Of a DNA stretch of 64,000 bases, positions 37,865 to 47,205 are shown piece by piece; the stretch's first letter is position 1; each line of letters begins with the position of its first letter. Origin of the DNA: Desulfuromonadales bacterium (GTDB lineage Bacteria; Desulfobacterota; Desulfuromonadia; Desulfuromonadales; Syntrophotaleaceae). A program made the position numbers and the translations under genes. The DNA is taken from positions 1-64,000 of the forward strand of contig JASKKK010000005.1 in NCBI GenBank assembly GCA_030154185.1. Direction: 5' to 3'. Under the pieces are notes generated by a model. That model was not told the DNA's origin. It worked only from the letters and a program-made list of their open reading frames with translations, and did no database searches.

Positions 37865-39034
37865 ATGCCCATGACAGATTTTCTTTTTACGTCCGAATCC
37901 GTAAGCGAAGGCCATCCTGATAAAGTTGCGGATCAGGTTTCCGATGCGATTCTGGACGCCATTTTAGAGCAGGATCCTCACAGCCGTGTAGCTTGCGAGA
38001 CCATGGTGACGACCGGCATGGCCGTTATCGCCGGTGAAATTACCACCAATGCCAGGGTCGATTATCCCAATGTGGTTCGTGAAGTCATTCGGGATATCGG
38101 CTACAACGACTCCGCTATGGGCTTCGACTGGGAAACCTGCGCAGTTCTTACATCCATAGACCGGCAGTCGCCGGACATTTCCCAGGGGGTTACTCAGGGA
38201 CAGGGGCTATACAAGGAGCAGGGGGCCGGTGATCAGGGGCTCATGTTCGGTTATGCCTGCGATGAAACCTCGGTACTCATGCCGATGCCCATAACTTACG
38301 CGCATCAGCTTACCCAACGTATGGCCGAGGTACGCAAAAGCGGTCTTCTAACCTTTTTGCGCCCTGACAGCAAATCCCAGGTGTCGGTGCAGTATATCAA
38401 CGACAAGCCGGTTCGGGTCGATGCGGTTGTCGTATCCTCTCAACACGCTCCGGATGTGGTCTACGAAACATTGCGCGAAGCGCTGATCGAAGAGGTTATC
38501 AAAAAGATTATCCCCTCCGATATGCTCGACGAAAATACCAAGTTTTATGTCAATCCTACCGGCCGTTTCGTAGTCGGCGGGCCTCAGGGCGACTGTGGTC
38601 TGACAGGTCGGAAGATCATCGTTGACACATATGGCGGACAGGGGTCGCACGGCGGTGGTGCTTTTTCCGGAAAGGATCCTTCAAAGGTCGATCGCAGCGC
38701 ATCCTATATGGCGCGGTATGTCGCCAAGAACGTCGTAGCCGCCAAGCTGGCCCGTAAGTGCGAAGTTCAGCTTGCCTACGCCATAGGGGTGGCGGAACCG
38801 GTTTCCATCATGATCAATACTTTCGGTACCGGAATCATGCCTTCCAACGAAATCGCCCGCCTTGTTCGTGAAGAATTCGACATGCGACCGGCGGCGATTA
38901 TCGAAATCCTGGATCTGCTGCGTCCTATTTATCGCAAAACAGCGGCTTATGGGCACTTCGGGCGCGAACTTGCGGAATTCAGTTGGGAACGCACAGATCG
39001 CGTCGAATCGCTTCGCAATCGTGCCGGACTCTGA
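37865..39034 (+). CDS. metK: S-adenosylmethionine synthetase
   Basis: Makes SAM from methionine and ATP. The 389 residues show [20 protein letters not shown], the [12 protein letters not shown] loop and [22 protein letters not shown] lies before ATG 37865; ATG 37871 is an alternative. It has its own promoter and terminator, and ahcY lies 3 kb downstream, placing two SAM-cycle enzymes close together. Confidence 0.98.
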   Translation: MPMTDFLFTSESVSEGHPDKVADQVSDAILDAILEQDPHSRVACETMVTTGMAVIAGEITTNARVDYPNVVREVIRDIGYNDSAMGFDWETCAVLTSIDRQSPDISQGVTQGQGLYKEQGAGDQGLMFGYACDETSVLMPMPITYAHQLTQRMAEVRKSGLLTFLRPDSKSQVSVQYINDKPVRVDAVVVSSQHAPDVVYETLREALIEEVIKKIIPSDMLDENTKFYVNPTGRFVVGGPQGDCGLTGRKIIVDTYGGQGSHGGGAFSGKDPSKVDRSASYMARYVAKNVVAAKLARKCEVQLAYAIGVAEPVSIMINTFGTGIMPSNEIARLVREEFDMRPAAIIEILDLLRPIYRKTAAYGHFGRELAEFSWERTDRVESLRNRAGL

Positions 39035-39039
39035 TATCG

Positions 39040-39079
39040 AAAAGGCAAAGGCGATCCGCAAGGTTCGCCTTTGCCTTTT
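39040..39079 (+). terminator. Terminator after metK
   Basis: A perfect 15-base stem, AAAAGGCAAAGGCGA with its complement, and a 10-base loop. The TTTT is part of the stem. Some read-through into the glycosyltransferase gene, whose start lies 12 bases later, is possible. Confidence 0.85.
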
Positions 39080-39090
39080 CCGGGTAAATC

Positions 39091-40173
39091 ATGGTTTCTC
39101 TGCCTGATGCATCCCCCCCGGAACTGTCGGTCATTGTGCCCTTTCTCAACGAAGGAGAAATGCTGCCCTCCCTGATCCGGACCTTGCAGCGGCAGCAAGG
39201 GGTGAAATTCGAGCTCATCCTATGCGACGGCGGTTCCGAGGATGACAGCCACGATGTTTTGTCGCCGCTGTTAGCAAAGTTCCCCTACGAATATCGTCTG
39301 TATCACTCCCCCCCGGGTCGCGCCCGCCAACTCAACTTCGGTGCCGCCAGCAGTCGCGGTAATTACCTGCTTTTTCTCCATGCCGACTCCACCTTCGAGG
39401 ATTCGAGGGCCCTCGCACGGGCGTATTCCGCTCTTCATGCTGCTCACTGTCGTGCCGGTCATTGTGAAATTGCCGGGCACTTTCCCCTTTTTTTTCGGAG
39501 CAGGTCGGACCAAAGCTCCTGGGCCTTTTTTCATCATGCCTGGAAAACCCGGCTTCATCGCCCCTATTGCGTGCATGGGGATCAAGGCTTCATGCTGGCG
39601 AGATCTTTCTTTGAAAAGGTCGGTCCTTTTGATGAATCTCTGCCGTTTCTTGAAGATGTCCGTCTGGCAAAAAGTATTGAAAACCGTGGGCGCTGGTTAT
39701 TGTTTCCGACTGTTCTGGAAACATCCGCCCGGCGCTTTGAAGAAGAAGGTTTTGGCCGACGGCAGGCCCTCAACGCCATGATTCTGGCGTGCGAAGAGGC
39801 CGGGTACGGGTATTGGCTTGCCGACCTGCCGGGAATATATCGGCAGCAGGCGGCGTGTAAGGGACTTCGGCTATATCCTTTTTTCAAACAGGTATCGCGC
39901 CATGTGTCCTCTCTGTCTCTGTCACAAAAACGCAGGCTGTGGCGCACGGTAGGTGCCTTTGTCTGCGGCAACGTATGGCAACTGGCGTTCATGGTCGATA
40001 CGCTGCGCCATTATCGCAGCGGGAAAACTCCAGGACTCGGCCCCTTGAACGTTTTGCGTTTTTTTGACAGGCGCATTGCCTGGATGATCGACCACCCTGT
40101 CGGATATTGGATAGCAGCATTTGGGGCTTGGGTATGGTATCGATGGAATCTGCATGCAGGTTACCGGTCTTGA
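39091..40173 (+). CDS. Family 2 glycosyltransferase
   Basis: A 360-residue enzyme with a GT-A fold N-terminus. The SVIVPFLNEGEMLPSLIRTL start, ILCDGGSEDDS, GRARQLNFGAASSRGNYLLF and LHADSTF (DxD-like) resemble the TIGR04283 subgroup. The C-terminal 150 residues are Arg- and aromatic-rich without a clear membrane helix until WMIDHPVGYWIAAFGAWVWY. Donor and acceptor are unknown; envelope polysaccharide is a reasonable guess. Confidence 0.82.
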   Translation: MVSLPDASPPELSVIVPFLNEGEMLPSLIRTLQRQQGVKFELILCDGGSEDDSHDVLSPLLAKFPYEYRLYHSPPGRARQLNFGAASSRGNYLLFLHADSTFEDSRALARAYSALHAAHCRAGHCEIAGHFPLFFRSRSDQSSWAFFHHAWKTRLHRPYCVHGDQGFMLARSFFEKVGPFDESLPFLEDVRLAKSIENRGRWLLFPTVLETSARRFEEEGFGRRQALNAMILACEEAGYGYWLADLPGIYRQQAACKGLRLYPFFKQVSRHVSSLSLSQKRRLWRTVGAFVCGNVWQLAFMVDTLRHYRSGKTPGLGPLNVLRFFDRRIAWMIDHPVGYWIAAFGAWVWYRWNLHAGYRS

Positions 40174-40220
40174 AACGGCAATCATGCCCTGGTGGCAGGT
40201 GTATTCCCGTTTTGTTGATG

Positions 40221-40237
40221 ATTTCACATCATGAAAT
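40221..40237. repeat. Inverted repeat upstream of the lipoprotein gene
   Basis: ATTTCA and TGAAAT arms around five bases, 64-80 bases before the lipoprotein start. Possibly an operator for that gene. Confidence 0.3.
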
Positions 40238-40300
40238 TTAATCTGGTATCCTTTCTGTGGTACCATATGTGCAGAACCGCTAAAGGAAAGGTACGCGATC

Positions 40301-41029
40301 ATGAAAATTGCAAACGGAGTGGTTTTCTGTGGTTTGTTTTTGATGCTTGCATCATGTACCGCTTATCGCGGTCAGGAAGTTCCCTTTCGGCCTCCCGCAA
40401 GTTATGGCAATATGCAAGCGGTTGCAGGGGCGCAATTGGCTTCCAGGGCATATGTTGACGAAAGCGAGGCCAGCGGGGTTTTCGGCTTCAATATTCGCAA
40501 GGCAGGCTTACTGCCTGTGCAGGTGGTGTTTGATAACCAGGGAGAGCAGGCCCTGACTATCGTTCCCGAGCAATCCTTTCTGATAGATAGTGAAGGGAAC
40601 CTGTGGAATCTTCTCGACAGTCGTACCGCATATACCAGGATTGAAAAAAGTTCCGAATATGCGCGTATAGCCAAGGGAGGCGGCAAGGGGGCGATGCTCG
40701 GCGCTGCCGGTGGTGCCGTGCTCGGTGCCGCCATCGGAATTCTGAGCGGCGAAAACATAGGCTCCACCATGTTTAAAGGGGCGGCGGTCGGTGGTGCCGG
40801 CGGCGCAGTCGTCGGCGGAGCCCAAGGGGCTACGGAAGATCAGGCAGGGCGGCAAATTGCCCGTGATCTGGCCAACAAGTCCCTCGTCAATCAGGGCATT
40901 CAACCGGGCAACCTGGCGCACGGTTTCCTGTTCTTTCCCGGAGAAGCCATGTCTGCCGCACAATTGAGGCTGCAGATCAGGGAGGTGGGAACCGGCCGGA
41001 TACATACGGTCATCATGTCGCTTCAGTAA
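40301..41029 (+). CDS. Putative glycine-zipper lipoprotein
   Basis: A 242-residue exported lipoprotein. A type II signal peptide ends in the lipobox LASC at Cys19. A central beta-like domain (VFGFNIRKAGLLPVQVVFDN, FLIDSEGNLWNLLD) is followed by a glycine-zipper segment (GGGKGAMLGAAGGAVLGAAI, AAVGGAGGAVVGGAQGA) typical of membrane-inserting proteins. Residue 2 after Cys is Thr, so outer-membrane sorting is likely. Function is unknown. AAAGGAAAGG lies upstream, and a strong terminator follows. Confidence 0.82.
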   Translation: MKIANGVVFCGLFLMLASCTAYRGQEVPFRPPASYGNMQAVAGAQLASRAYVDESEASGVFGFNIRKAGLLPVQVVFDNQGEQALTIVPEQSFLIDSEGNLWNLLDSRTAYTRIEKSSEYARIAKGGGKGAMLGAAGGAVLGAAIGILSGENIGSTMFKGAAVGGAGGAVVGGAQGATEDQAGRQIARDLANKSLVNQGIQPGNLAHGFLFFPGEAMSAAQLRLQIREVGTGRIHTVIMSLQ

Positions 41030-41055
41030 AGCATAACGGCAGTCGTTCCGGTAAG

Positions 41056-41090
41056 AAGGGCGAATCGCATGGCGGATTCGCCCTTTTTTT
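41056..41090 (+). terminator. Terminator after the lipoprotein gene
   Basis: AAGGGCGAATC pairs with GATTCGCCCTT, then seven T residues. Confidence 0.92.
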
Positions 41091-41114
41091 CTTGCAAATG
41101 CCGACCGGATTGGG

Positions 41115-41136
41115 TATATCAATAAAACCTGATATA
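41115..41136. promoter_or_regulatory. Inverted repeat operator upstream of the ArsR-family gene
   Basis: TATATCA and TGATATA are perfect 7-base arms around an 8-base spacer, 23-44 bases before the regulator's start codon. ArsR-family regulators bind such dyads, so autoregulation and control of ahcY downstream are likely. Confidence 0.6.
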
Positions 41137-41158
41137 TGCCAGCGAGGATAATTGATCA

Positions 41159-42079
41159 ATGCTTGCCACATTTAAATCCCTGGCCGACCCGACCCGATTA
41201 CGCCTGATGGCTATTCTTGCCCGCGGTGAATTCACCGTGCAGGAACTGACAACCATTCTGGACATGGGACAATCGAGGATATCGCGGCATTTGAAAATTC
41301 TTTCGGATGCCGGTCTGCTTTCGGTAAAGCGCGAAGGCACCTGGGCCTATTACCAGCTCGATGCGACAAACGATTTTTTTAAAGACATACGACCGTATGT
41401 GGAGGCGCGACTGAACAGGGAGGATGATCCGTGCGGCGACCGGAATCGCCTCTTTTCTCTGCTGGAGAAGCGACGTTCCCGAAGTCTCGACTTTTTTGAC
41501 CGGCATGCCAGGCAGTGGGATGAACTGGTGCAGGATCTGCTGCCCACCGCCAGCTATCGCGAAAAGCTGCTAGCCAGCGTTCCGACCGTACCGACCATCC
41601 TTGAGGTTGGCGTCGGAACCGGCAACCTGCTGCAGGGATTGCGGCGACAGGCGAAGCTTGTCATTGGTGTGGACCACTCGGCGGTCATGCTTGAGCAGGC
41701 ACGTGAGCGCATGCAATGCAACCAGGTGACCGGTATCGATCTGCGTCTCGGAGAAATGCGGCATCTCCCTGTATCGGAAGGGGAGGTACAGTGGTCGGTG
41801 CTGAATATGGTCCTGCATCACGCGCCTCAACCGCAACAAGTATTTTTTGAACTTGCAAGGGTGCTGTCCCTCGGGGGCGGGGTGACTCTGGCTGATCTGC
41901 ACCGGCATGATGAAGAATGGGTCAGGGAGCGCATGGCCGATCAATGGCTTGGTTTCAAGCGGCAGGAACTGGAGGGCTGGCTTAAGACGGCGGGGTTCCG
42001 CCCGATCTCCTTCCAGGTTATTGGCGGGAAGGCCGCCGAACATGATGTCATCCTGCTTTCAGCCCTCAAGAATGATTGA
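41159..42079 (+). CDS. ArsR-family regulator fused to a SAM-dependent methyltransferase domain (SahR-like)
   Basis: A 306-residue fusion. Residues 1-95 form an ArsR winged helix (ADPTRLRLMAILARGEFTVQ, DMGQSRISRHLKILSDAGLL, GTWAYYQLD) without an obvious metal-binding cysteine motif. The rest is a class I methyltransferase fold with motif I LEVGVGTGNLL, acidic VIGVDHSAVM and NMVLHHAPQP. It lies 43 bases before ahcY. SahR regulators of Deltaproteobacteria have this fusion and respond to S-adenosylhomocysteine, so the methyltransferase domain probably acts as the sensor. Assigning SahR rests on architecture and context. Confidence 0.85.
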   Translation: MLATFKSLADPTRLRLMAILARGEFTVQELTTILDMGQSRISRHLKILSDAGLLSVKREGTWAYYQLDATNDFFKDIRPYVEARLNREDDPCGDRNRLFSLLEKRRSRSLDFFDRHARQWDELVQDLLPTASYREKLLASVPTVPTILEVGVGTGNLLQGLRRQAKLVIGVDHSAVMLEQARERMQCNQVTGIDLRLGEMRHLPVSEGEVQWSVLNMVLHHAPQPQQVFFELARVLSLGGGVTLADLHRHDEEWVRERMADQWLGFKRQELEGWLKTAGFRPISFQVIGGKAAEHDVILLSALKND

Positions 42080-42122
42080 TCCGCCCACGGGTTTTGTCCT
42101 AAATGAGAACGGAGATTAAAAA

Positions 42123-43550
42123 ATGACCGGTAAAATCAATGCTAAGAATTATGTCGTCAAGGATATCGAAATGGCTGAATGGGGTCGCAGGGAAATCCGC
42201 ATGGCTGAAGCGGAAATGCCCGGACTGATGGCCATCCGCCAGGAATATGCAGGCCGCAAACCCCTTGCCGGGGCCCGTATAACAGGGTCTTTGCACATGA
42301 CCATTCAAACGGCAGTGCTGATCGAAACCCTTGCCGAACTTGGAGCCGAACTGCGTTGGGCCTCCTGTAATATTTTCTCTACGCAGGATCATGCCGCCGC
42401 TGCCATCGCCGCTGCCGGCATTCCGGTTTTTGCCTATAAGGGGGAAACCCTTGAGGAGTACTGGGAGTACACCTTCAGGGCCCTGGCGCATGAGCAGGGT
42501 CCGCAATTGATTGTCGACGACGGTGGCGACGCCACTCTCCTCATTCATCGTGGCGTGGCCCGGGAGCGGGAATATGCCCGTACAGGCAATGTCCCCCAGG
42601 TGTCTTCCGAAAACAAGGAGTTGGGTATTGTGGATCAGTTGCTGAACCGACAACTGGTCGAAGACGGTGAATATTGGCAACGTCTGGCAAGCGGGTTGTC
42701 GGGGGTCAGTGAAGAAACCACCACCGGTGTGCACCGGCTTTATCATATGGCGCGTAGCGGTGAGCTGCTGTTCCCAGCCTTCAACGTCAATGATTCCGTC
42801 ACCAAAAGCAAGTTTGACAACCTTTACGGATGTCGGGAATCACTGATCGATGGTATCAAACGCGCCACGGATGTCATGATTGCCGGTAAGAAGTGTGTCG
42901 TTCTGGGTTATGGGGATGTCGGCAAAGGATGTGCCCAGGCCTTCAGGGGCATGGGAGCGTTGGTATCCGTCACGGAAATCGATCCCATCTGTGCTCTGCA
43001 GGCTGCCATGGAGGGATTCAGCGTGGTTGACATGGACGAAGCCTGTCGCTGGGGGGATATTTTTGTGACGACGACCGGAAATGTCGACGTCATAACCCGC
43101 GATCACATGGACGCCATGAAAAATGAAGCCATCGTATGTAATATCGGCCATTTTGATTCGGAGATTCAGGTCGATTCCCTGTATGACGATCCCGAGCTGA
43201 CTGTTCACGAAGTCAAGCCCCAGGTCGATCAGATCGAATGGCCGGACGGCAAGCGCATCACCGTGCTGGCCAAAGGACGTCTGGTCAATCTCGGCTGTGC
43301 AACGGGACACCCTTCCTTTGTCATGTCCAATTCCTTTACCAACCAGGTGCTGGCTCAGATCGAATTGTGGCAGAATCGCAGCCAATACGAAAACAAAGTC
43401 TACGTACTGCCGAAGCAACTGGATGAAAAAGTCGCGAGTCTGCACCTCGGTCCGCTGGGAGTAAAGCTCACCCGATTGAGCCAGAAACAGGCCGATTATC
43501 TCGGAGTGGAAGTGGACGGTCCCTTCAAGCCGGAGCATTATCGGTATTGA
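42123..43550 (+). CDS. ahcY: Adenosylhomocysteinase
   Basis: Hydrolyses S-adenosylhomocysteine to adenosine and homocysteine. The 475 residues include the N-terminal substrate part ([31 protein letters not shown]), the NAD-binding loop [14 protein letters not shown] and the C-terminal signature [14 protein letters not shown] with [24 protein letters not shown] precedes the ATG. It forms an operon with the SahR-like regulator. Confidence 0.98.
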   Translation: MTGKINAKNYVVKDIEMAEWGRREIRMAEAEMPGLMAIRQEYAGRKPLAGARITGSLHMTIQTAVLIETLAELGAELRWASCNIFSTQDHAAAAIAAAGIPVFAYKGETLEEYWEYTFRALAHEQGPQLIVDDGGDATLLIHRGVAREREYARTGNVPQVSSENKELGIVDQLLNRQLVEDGEYWQRLASGLSGVSEETTTGVHRLYHMARSGELLFPAFNVNDSVTKSKFDNLYGCRESLIDGIKRATDVMIAGKKCVVLGYGDVGKGCAQAFRGMGALVSVTEIDPICALQAAMEGFSVVDMDEACRWGDIFVTTTGNVDVITRDHMDAMKNEAIVCNIGHFDSEIQVDSLYDDPELTVHEVKPQVDQIEWPDGKRITVLAKGRLVNLGCATGHPSFVMSNSFTNQVLAQIELWQNRSQYENKVYVLPKQLDEKVASLHLGPLGVKLTRLSQKQADYLGVEVDGPFKPEHYRY

Positions 43551-43574
43551 TACGCTCTTTTGCGTGACCCGGGT

Positions 43575-43607
43575 AAAAAAGGCGCCCCGTTCGGGCGCCT
43601 TTTTTTA
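43575..43607. terminator. Bidirectional terminator between ahcY and lptG
   Basis: GGCGCCC and GGGCGCC arms around CGTTC, with a run of A before and a run of T after, so it can stop transcription on both strands of this convergent pair. Confidence 0.93.
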
Positions 43608-43638
43608 TCCGGTTTATCTGCTAGATTCCTGAAGAGAC

Positions 43639-44727
43639 TTACGTTTCCTCGCCGTAGAGGAAAAGCCAACAGCCGAATAAAAGAAAGAGAACATTGGCGC
43701 CCCAGGCGGCGATGACGGGCGGAAACGCTCCCGAGTAGCCGAATGCCAGCAGCGCCGCGTGTAGGATAAAGTAGATAGCTCCGATGCCTACGCTGACGGC
43801 AATGCCGAGGGCCAGGCTGGTTCCCCGTCCTTTGCGAATGGCGAAGGGAATGCCGAGGAAAGCCATGACCAGGCAAGCGAAAGGAGCGGCAATGCGCGCA
43901 TGCATGTCGACCTGAAATCGCGTCGCGTTGTAACCTTCCTTTCGCAGTTTTCTGGCCAGATGTCGCAACTCCGAAATGGATAGGTCCTCATTGCGCTTGC
44001 TGCCGGGAATCTTGAAATCATCCGGGGAAACCGGCAGGTTAACCATTTTTTGCGCAAGGTTTCGTTCCGAGGTCAGGTTTCCGGAAGCCGGGTCGAAGGT
44101 GCGGAAAACGACCTGCCGGCACAGCCAACGGTTGTCTGTGAAGGTTGCCTTTGCGGCATCGAGTCTTTGCGTGACGCGGAATTGATCGTTGAAGGTCAGC
44201 AGCGTGATGCCTTCGAGGGTTTGCTGTTTTGGACTGGCCAGTCGGATGTTGAGGATCTGTTCGTTATGACGCAGCCAGATTTTGTCGCGTTTGTAAGTGA
44301 CGGCAGGTCCGCCTCTTACTTCAGTTGCGAGAATATGGCGGGCTCGTTTGACCGAAGACGGCACCACAAACTCGTTGGCGGCAAGAATGATCAGCGAGAG
44401 ATACAATCCTGTGCGCAGCAGAGGGCCGGCAATTCTGCCCAGACTGATGCCGCCGGCATGCATGGCGGTCAATTCCCCCGTACGGGTGAAGCTGCCCAGG
44501 GTCATGAAAACCGACATCAGGCAAGCCAGTGGGGCCACCTGAGTTATGATCAGAGGGGTTTTGTTGACAAAGTAGGATATGCTCAAGCCTATCGAGGCGT
44601 GATATTCGATAAAGTCGTCGATGCGTTCGAAAAATTCGACCAGCAGGTACAGTCCGACGAAGGCCGCGAGAGACAAGCCGAAGAAACGGAAAAAGGTGCG
44701 CAGTATGTAGCGGCTGTAAAGCAACAT
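43639..44727 (-). CDS. lptG: LPS export ABC transporter permease LptG
   Basis: A 362-residue YjgP/YjgQ-family permease. Three N-terminal helices (YILRTFFRFFGLSLAAFVGL, and APLACLMSVFMTLGSFTRTG with the coupling segment GELTAMHAGGIS) and three C-terminal helices flank a periplasmic jellyroll domain (residues about 130-260). ATG 44727 is chosen two bases after the lptF stop, with GAGGAAA upstream; a longer in-frame version would overlap lptF. It works with LptF and LptB. Confidence 0.94.
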   Translation of the reverse strand: MLLYSRYILRTFFRFFGLSLAAFVGLYLLVEFFERIDDFIEYHASIGLSISYFVNKTPLIITQVAPLACLMSVFMTLGSFTRTGELTAMHAGGISLGRIAGPLLRTGLYLSLIILAANEFVVPSSVKRARHILATEVRGGPAVTYKRDKIWLRHNEQILNIRLASPKQQTLEGITLLTFNDQFRVTQRLDAAKATFTDNRWLCRQVVFRTFDPASGNLTSERNLAQKMVNLPVSPDDFKIPGSKRNEDLSISELRHLARKLRKEGYNATRFQVDMHARIAAPFACLVMAFLGIPFAIRKGRGTSLALGIAVSVGIGAIYFILHAALLAFGYSGAFPPVIAAWGANVLFLLFGCWLFLYGEET

Positions 44728-44729
44728 GG

Positions 44730-45908
44730 TCAGGATTTCCTCAGACGGCGAATGACGCGGTCGGTCCAATGCCGGCAGGTTTCCTGCAATGGCAATGGTT
44801 TTTCCCGGGCGGCCGATTTGAGTACGACGATGCCGGCGATCAGGAATATCATATTGGGAATCCACAGAACCGCGCCGGGCATCCCCGTCTCGACGACCAG
44901 GGTGGAGGCCAGGGACAGCAGCATATAGTAGGCGAGGAACACCAACAGTCCTAAGGCGAAACCGCTGCCGCGGCCGGAACGTACCGGTTGAATGCCCAGA
45001 GGAACGCCGAGCAGGGCAAAGAGCAGCGGTGCGAAGGGCAGTGCCAGGCGCCAGTGGAATTCGGCGGTCAATTCGCTGGATTTGGAAGAAATCGGTGCGG
45101 TATCGGCATGGATTGCCCGGAAAAGCTCCAGGATGGACATGGTTTTCTTGTTTTTGCGTGGTTCATCCGAGGACAGAGAAGCGTTTCCGAGGTCGAGATT
45201 GAGGTCGTAGGTCGTAAAGCCGATGACATGGAAGGCTTTGTCCGATATGCTGCGCTGTCTATGGATGGTGCCGTTTTCCAAATGCAGGGTGAGGGACATC
45301 GTATCCTGGTTGGATAGAACGCGTCCATTGTCGGCTAAGATGATAGCCGGTACGGCGTCTTTTCGTTCATCGGAGATGAAGACGCCCTGCATGCGGGCGG
45401 TCCTTTCGTCGACTTCGTTGGCGTAGAGTACGAGTCCTTCGAATTCGTCGTTGAAGATTTGCGGCTGAATACCTATGTTGGCGCGACTGCTGGCGATCTG
45501 GAACAGTTGTCTGCGAAAAAAGTCTTCACTCGCAGGTTTGACGACCGTGGTGAGGCCTGCTGTTACAAGACTTACAAGCAGTCCCAGGCAGATGACCGGG
45601 GTGGTTATCTGGTAGAGGCTGGTGCCGCCGGCTTTGAGAGCCAGTATCTCCTGGTCCGAGGACATGCGGCCGAGTCCTGCCATGATGCCGAGCAGAAAAG
45701 ACAGTGGCAAGGTCAGTACCAGAAAGGTCGGCAACAGGGAGGCGAACAGCAGCAGAATGTCTGCCAGGGGCACGCCTTTGTTGATAACCAGTTCGACAAA
45801 TTTGAGGATGCGTCCCATGATCAGGACGAGGGTGAACACTGCCAGTCCCAGCGACATGGGGACCAGCGTTTCACGCAATAGATAACGTTGAATGCGAAAG
45901 CTCGACAT
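44730..45908 (-). CDS. lptF: LPS export ABC transporter permease LptF
   Basis: A 392-residue YjgP/YjgQ-family permease with the same six-helix plan (IQRYLLRETLVPMSLGLAVF; MSSDQEILALKAGGTSLYQI coupling helix; C-terminal GLLVFLAYYMLLSLASTLVV). The periplasmic domain lies at about residues 130-290. The pair lptF-lptG completes the LPS export machine together with lptABC 16 kb upstream. It points away from rpsB, so the gap upstream serves both. Confidence 0.95.
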   Translation of the reverse strand: MSSFRIQRYLLRETLVPMSLGLAVFTLVLIMGRILKFVELVINKGVPLADILLLFASLLPTFLVLTLPLSFLLGIMAGLGRMSSDQEILALKAGGTSLYQITTPVICLGLLVSLVTAGLTTVVKPASEDFFRRQLFQIASSRANIGIQPQIFNDEFEGLVLYANEVDERTARMQGVFISDERKDAVPAIILADNGRVLSNQDTMSLTLHLENGTIHRQRSISDKAFHVIGFTTYDLNLDLGNASLSSDEPRKNKKTMSILELFRAIHADTAPISSKSSELTAEFHWRLALPFAPLLFALLGVPLGIQPVRSGRGSGFALGLLVFLAYYMLLSLASTLVVETGMPGAVLWIPNMIFLIAGIVVLKSAAREKPLPLQETCRHWTDRVIRRLRKS

Positions 45909-46142
45909 AGGCGCTGATATTAATACAGTTCCGGCTTTTTTGTAAACCAGAGTTCGCCCGGAAAAAACGATTCGGCATGGAAAGCGACAGGTACAGAATA
46001 AAGGACGAGAACCCGGGTCGGGAGGGCTTTTGTCAGGTTGGCGGATATCCGTTTCCGCCCGAATCCGATTAGAGAAGGAAGAGGAGAGTTGATCGTAGGC
46101 GGGGGGCTGACCGCGGAGAGTGGTCGGGTTGCTATTTTGTCC

Positions 46143-46290
46143 TTGCTATGCCGCTTTTTCCATGGTAAATACACGTGTTCATAATACGCACGCACCTTGA
46201 CCTTGTGGCGGAGGTGCCCGCCGGTTGATACGGCAGGGTCCGCCAGGGATGATGGGTGCGGAGGCAAACCAATTTAAAGGAGTAAAGTAC
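46143..46290 (+). promoter_or_regulatory. Promoter and structured leader of rpsB
   Basis: TTGCTA (46143-46148), 17 bases, TAAATA (46166-46171) could start a leader of about 115 bases. The leader segment CGCACC (46191-46196) can pair with GGTGCG (46255-46260), and the overlapping GCACCT (46192-46197) with AGGTGC (46212-46217), two mutually exclusive pairings. The rpsB-tsf leader binds S2 in other proteobacteria; homology to that leader is not established here. The remaining 230 bases up to lptF show no gene. Confidence 0.4.
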
Positions 46291-47082
46291 ATGGCACAGG
46301 TTAGCATGAAACAGCTGCTCGAGGCCGGCGTCCACTTCGGCCATCAGACCAAGCGCTGGAACCCAAAAATGAAGCCCTATATTTTCGGGGCGCGCAACGG
46401 TATCTACATCGTCGATCTGCAGAAGACCGTTCGATACTTCAAGGCGGCTTATCAGTTTGTTCGTGAAACGGTTCAGAACGGCGAAAAGGTTTTGTTCGTC
46501 GGAACCAAGAAACAGGCGCAGGAAGCTATCCGTGAGGAGACCGAACGTGCTGGGCAGTTTTATGTCGACAGTCGGTGGCTCGGTGGCATGCTGACCAACT
46601 TCGCCACCATCAAGAAGAGTATCGAACGTCTCAAGAAAATCGAAGCCATGGCGCAGGATGGCACTTACGAACTGCTTACCAAAAAAGAAGCTCTCGGGCT
46701 GGAGCGCGAAAGAGAAAAACTCGAAAAAACTCTCGGCGGCATCAAGGGCATGAGCAAGCTGCCCGGCGCCGTGTTCGTGATTGATCCCAAGAAGGAAGCC
46801 ATCGCCGTCAAGGAAGCCCGTAAACTGGGTATCCCGGTCGTCGCCGTGGTCGATACCAACTGCGATCCGGACGACATCGATTACATCATTCCCGGCAACG
46901 ACGATGCCATCCGTGCCATTCGTCTGTTTGCCACAAAAATGGCCGATGCCTGCGTCGAAGGCGCCGAGGCACGCGAAGCTGCATTGAGGGCTGAAACCGA
47001 CAAAGCTGAGACCGAAAACAAGGACGAAGCCCCCGTTGAGGAAGCTGCTGGCGAAGCGGGCGAGAAGGCCGGCGAAGCATAG
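46291..47082 (+). CDS. rpsB: 30S ribosomal protein S2
   Basis: A 263-residue ribosomal protein: [20 protein letters not shown] start, [17 protein letters not shown], and [20 protein letters not shown]. The last 35 residues form an acidic, alanine-rich tail beyond the usual S2 end. AAAGGAG precedes the ATG. First gene of the rpsB-tsf-pyrH-frr cluster. Confidence 0.98.
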   Translation: MAQVSMKQLLEAGVHFGHQTKRWNPKMKPYIFGARNGIYIVDLQKTVRYFKAAYQFVRETVQNGEKVLFVGTKKQAQEAIREETERAGQFYVDSRWLGGMLTNFATIKKSIERLKKIEAMAQDGTYELLTKKEALGLEREREKLEKTLGGIKGMSKLPGAVFVIDPKKEAIAVKEARKLGIPVVAVVDTNCDPDDIDYIIPGNDDAIRAIRLFATKMADACVEGAEAREAALRAETDKAETENKDEAPVEEAAGEAGEKAGEA

Positions 47083-47105
47083 TCGTTTTTCGGTGTTTTG
47101 AATAC

Positions 47106-47141
47106 GCAAAAGGCGGTCCGGGAAACTGACCGCCTTTTTGC
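47106..47141 (+). terminator. Terminator or attenuator between rpsB and tsf
   Basis: GCAAAAGGCGGTC pairs with GACCGCCTTTTTGC around a 9-base loop. A strong hairpin here probably lowers tsf relative to rpsB. Confidence 0.8.
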
Positions 47142-47205
47142 TGACATATATCACGGAAGCGGTGACCAAGAACCCGCCTCCCAGCATAAACGAGGAGAGA
47201 TTGTC

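Noticed and set aside
41091-42122. S-adenosylhomocysteine riboswitch before the SahR-like gene or ahcY
   Set aside because: The short non-coding stretches show no SAH aptamer core; a protein regulator explains control better.
45920-46267. 115-codon minus-strand frame between rpsB and lptF
   Set aside because: It covers the rpsB promoter and leader, looks low in complexity and has no family resemblance, so it is most likely chance.
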